From: Polaribacter sp. NJDZ03
GTDB taxonomy: Bacteria > Bacteroidota > Bacteroidia > Flavobacteriales > Flavobacteriaceae
Direction: 5' to 3'
Length of the DNA stretch: 64,000 bases
NCBI RefSeq assembly: GCF_019263805.1
Contig: NZ_CP079195.1
Coordinates: 2,529,001 to 2,593,000 of the forward strand
Shown here: positions 61,694 through 64,000 of the stretch, piece after piece
Layout of the letters: each line of letters begins with the position of its first letter
Numbering within the stretch: position 1 is the first letter of the stretch
The notes under the pieces: generated by a model
Told to the model about the DNA's origin: nothing
Seen by the model: only the letters and a program-made list of their open reading frames with translations
Databases searched by the model: none
Program-made: the position numbers and the translations under genes

Positions 61694-61722
61694 AAAAAAC
61701 CACGCAAATTGCGTGGTTTTTT
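61694..61722. terminator. Terminator after sufD
   Basis: A 14-bp perfect stem, AAAAAACCACGCAA and its complement around a single base, lying 29 bases past the sufD stop. It also marks the limit of the small membrane protein's upstream region. Confidence 0.85.
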
Positions 61723-61750
61723 ATATTTATATAATAATTGATTTTGAGAT

Positions 61751-63064
61751 CTACAAATCGAAACCAATATTTACGTTTAATTTGTTTGCAATTATCTTAG
61801 TAATACGTTGTTTTACCTCTGGTATTTTAACGCTTTCTAAAACAGTATTTGCAAAAGCAAACATTAACAATGCTTTCCCTTCTTTTTTAGGAATACCACG
61901 TTGTTGCATGTAAAATAATGCTTCATCATCTAATTGACCAACAGTACAACCATGAGAACATTTTACATCATCAGCAAAAATTTCTAGTTGAGGTTTTGCA
62001 TTAATCGTTGCTTTACCACTTAATAAAACATTATTGTTTTGTTGGTATGCGTTTGTTTTTTGAGCTTCTTTATTTACAATTACTTTACCATTAAAAACGG
62101 CTGTAGAGCGCTCGTCATAAATTCCTTTATAATCTTGATGAGATTCGCAATTAGGCTCTATGTGATGCACTAAAGTATGGTGATCTATATGTTGCTTCCC
62201 TTCGCTAATTGTAATCCCTTTTAAGATAGAATCTATGTATTCTCCTTTTTGATAAAAGTTTAAATTGTTTCTGGTGATATTTCCTCCAAAAGAAAAAGTA
62301 TGTACAGAAACAACGCTATTAGATTTTTGTTCTACAAAAGAATTATCTACTAACGATGCATTTAAATCATCATTCTGAATCTTATAATAATCTACAAATG
62401 CTCTTTTATCAGCAAAAATTTCTGTAACCGAATTGGTTAAAACAGGATTGCTTGTTAAACTTTGATGACGTTCTATTATTTGAACATGAGAATTCTCTCC
62501 AACAACAATTAAATTTCTAGGTTGTAGCATTGTAGCAGCTTCTGTACCTGTAGTGAAATTGATAATTTGAATCGGTTTTTTTACTTCGGTATTTCTAGGA
62601 ATATGAATGTATGCTCCTTCTGTTGCAAATGCAGTATTTAAAGATGTTAAATTATCTTTTTCTGCAATTTTATTAAAGTAGTTTTCTATTACTGGCTTAT
62701 ATTTATCTTTAGCTAAAGCTGCAGACATTAAGCAAACATCTATAGCATCGTGTGTGGTTTCTGATAAAAAAGAGCTGTATTTTCCATTGATAAAAACAAT
62801 TTTATAAGTGTCTATATCATGTATAAAATACTGTTTTACATCAGCCATTTCTATATTACAGTCTTTCTTAGGAAAAATGCTATAATCGTGTTTTAAGACA
62901 GCGTTTAAAGAAGTGTACCTCCAAGCTTCTAATTTCTTAGTAGGAAACCCTAATGTTTCAAAGTTTTTAAATGCTTTAGAACGGATTTCGTGTATGTCAG
63001 AATTGGTGTCTACATCATTTTCAAATGCAAGGTATGATGATAATAGTTTGTCTTTTAATTCCAT
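61751..63064 (-). CDS. sufD: Fe-S cluster assembly protein SufD
   Basis: A 437-residue SufD, structural partner of SufB in the SufBCD scaffold. The beta-helix core is recognised by HVQIIERHQSLTSNPVLTNS, GITISEGKQHIDHHTLVHH, the conserved DVKCSHGCTVGQLDDEALFY and RGIPKKEGKALLMFAFA near the C-terminus. It lies downstream of sufC, with a 138-base gap containing a hairpin (63084-63129). sufB would be expected further upstream outside the window. Confidence 0.95.
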   Translation of the reverse strand: MELKDKLLSSYLAFENDVDTNSDIHEIRSKAFKNFETLGFPTKKLEAWRYTSLNAVLKHDYSIFPKKDCNIEMADVKQYFIHDIDTYKIVFINGKYSSFLSETTHDAIDVCLMSAALAKDKYKPVIENYFNKIAEKDNLTSLNTAFATEGAYIHIPRNTEVKKPIQIINFTTGTEAATMLQPRNLIVVGENSHVQIIERHQSLTSNPVLTNSVTEIFADKRAFVDYYKIQNDDLNASLVDNSFVEQKSNSVVSVHTFSFGGNITRNNLNFYQKGEYIDSILKGITISEGKQHIDHHTLVHHIEPNCESHQDYKGIYDERSTAVFNGKVIVNKEAQKTNAYQQNNNVLLSGKATINAKPQLEIFADDVKCSHGCTVGQLDDEALFYMQQRGIPKKEGKALLMFAFANTVLESVKIPEVKQRITKIIANKLNVNIGFDL

Positions 63065-63083
63065 TGTTTCAGTCTTCAGTACT

Positions 63084-63129
63084 CAGTTTACAATAGTTTT
63101 ATGAATTTTCATTAAACTATTGTAAACTG
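63084..63129. repeat. 16-bp hairpin between sufC and sufD
   Basis: CAGTTTACAATAGTTT (63084-63099) and its exact complement (63114-63129) with a 14-base loop. It is inside the sufC-sufD spacer on the minus strand and can adjust expression of sufD relative to sufC or stabilise the upstream message. Confidence 0.6.
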
Positions 63130-63201
63130 ACTATTTTTTATTCTTAACTTAATTTTATACACAGTTGCTGGATGCAAACTGCTACTGATTTTACTGTGAA
63201 C

Positions 63202-63948
63202 TTATACAAGTTCTTTAATCCAATCGTATCCTTTTTCCTCTAGTTCTAAAGCTAAAGAAGCATCTCCACTTTTTACGATTTTCCCATCATGTAAAACGTG
63301 TACAAAATCTGGTACGATATAATCTAATAAACGTTGGTAATGCGTAATTACAATTACTGCATTGTCTTTAGATTTTAATTTATTTACCCCGTTTGCAACA
63401 ATACGCAAAGCATCAATATCTAAACCAGAATCAGTTTCATCAAGAATGGCTAATTTTGGTTCTAACATTGCCATTTGAAAAATCTCATTACGTTTCTTTT
63501 CTCCTCCAGAAAAACCTTCGTTTAAAGAACGAGATAAAAATTTACGGTCTATTTCTAATAATTCAGATTTTTCTCTGATCATTTTTAACATGTCTTTTGC
63601 AGGCATGTCTTCTAAACCTTTTGCTTTACGAGTTTCGTTAATTGCAGTTTTAATAAAATTGGTTACAGAAACTCCAGGAATTTCTACAGGATATTGAAAA
63701 GATAAAAACACACCATTATGTGCTCTTTCTTCTGGTGCTAATTCGCTAATGTCTTCTCCATTTAACTCAATTGTACCAGCAGTAACTTCATAATCATCTT
63801 TACCGGCAATAATATTAGCCAAAGTACTTTTACCAGCACCATTAGGTCCCATTATTGCATGTACTTCACCTGCTTTTACTTCTAAACTCAATCCTTTTAA
63901 AATTGATTTATCATCAATACTCGCTTGTAAATTTTCTATTTTTAACAT
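63202..63948 (-). CDS. sufC: Fe-S cluster assembly ATPase SufC
   Basis: A 248-residue ABC-type ATPase of the SufBCD complex. Walker A is [19 protein letters not shown] (about 32-50), the signature is [19 protein letters not shown], and Walker B is [18 protein letters not shown]. The end is DWIKELV. It powers the conformational change of SufB-SufD for cluster assembly. The gene starts 52 bases from the right edge. Confidence 0.96.
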   Translation of the reverse strand: MLKIENLQASIDDKSILKGLSLEVKAGEVHAIMGPNGAGKSTLANIIAGKDDYEVTAGTIELNGEDISELAPEERAHNGVFLSFQYPVEIPGVSVTNFIKTAINETRKAKGLEDMPAKDMLKMIREKSELLEIDRKFLSRSLNEGFSGGEKKRNEIFQMAMLEPKLAILDETDSGLDIDALRIVANGVNKLKSKDNAVIVITHYQRLLDYIVPDFVHVLHDGKIVKSGDASLALELEEKGYDWIKELV

Positions 63949-64000
63949 TCTTTTTATGCTATTGGCTTTTAGCTTTTGGCTAGAAGCATTATTTTTAATA

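Noticed and set aside
61650..61767. Longer start (61767) for the small two-helix protein
   Set aside because: It would run through the sufD terminator hairpin at 61694-61722 and into sufD.

Overview
The window reads as chromosome of a marine-type Flavobacteriaceae (Bacteroidota), something like Polaribacter or Tenacibaculum. This rests on the strong A+T bias, TAnnTTTG-type -7 promoter boxes, TonB-dependent receptors with a CarboxypepD-like N-terminal domain, a FecI/FecR/receptor trio, LytTR and head-GIN proteins, DUF4175 and DUF4286 proteins, and many palindromic intergenic repeats. I see no rRNA, tRNA, CRISPR array, transposase or phage gene. The genus is an inference.

1-6.8 kb: end of an unknown gene, a lipoprotein hydrolase, an RluE-type pseudouridine synthase, a FecI-FecR-receptor signalling operon, an ElaA-type acetyltransferase and rpiB. 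6.8-7.5 kb: a gene-free, very A+T-rich stretch with ordered DnaA-box-like 9-mers, my best candidate for oriC. 7.5-15.2 kb: lipid kinase, rnr, GIN-domain protein, tatA, LytTR regulator, YbjQ-like and SPFH proteins. 15.2-24.6 kb: gltX, an outer-membrane beta-barrel protein, DUF4175 protein, ybeY, mnmG and a methyltransferase. Three parS-like 16-mers lie beside mnmG, which fits an origin-proximal location.

25.3-33.1 kb: small stress-type genes, a decayed DUF1801 gene, a 2-hydroxyacid dehydrogenase, panB, an ECF sigma/zinc anti-sigma pair, an O-methyltransferase, a second TatA/B-like protein, and a PBP4-type D-Ala-D-Ala carboxypeptidase split by one ochre codon.

33.2-39.3 kb is the accessory island. 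Four ~120-140 bp sites in one orientation separate genes that all lie on the + strand. Two sites have clear integron attC-like architecture. The cargo is a SIR2-type putative defence gene, a frameshifted lipoprotein with an HExxH motif plus a secreted partner, and a Crp/Fnr regulator with a short-chain dehydrogenase. For two cassettes the 10 bp at the start are the exact reverse complement of the 10 bp at the end, as expected if each is the linear form of a circle carrying a folded recombination site. No integrase is in the window. An MtfA-like peptidase with an eroded 5' end borders the array.

39.3-64 kb is mostly housekeeping: trmH-type methyltransferases, mutS, mgtE, rsmA, DUF4286, a TPR protein, serS, ribF, a TonB receptor followed by an SGNH-type lipoprotein, sufS, a beta-lactamase-fold hydrolase, a two-gene ABC system, and sufD-sufC. 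Between these genes sit several families of hairpin-forming repeats, including one 33-bp palindrome present three times, and a sigma-54-like promoter in front of a 47-residue ORF.
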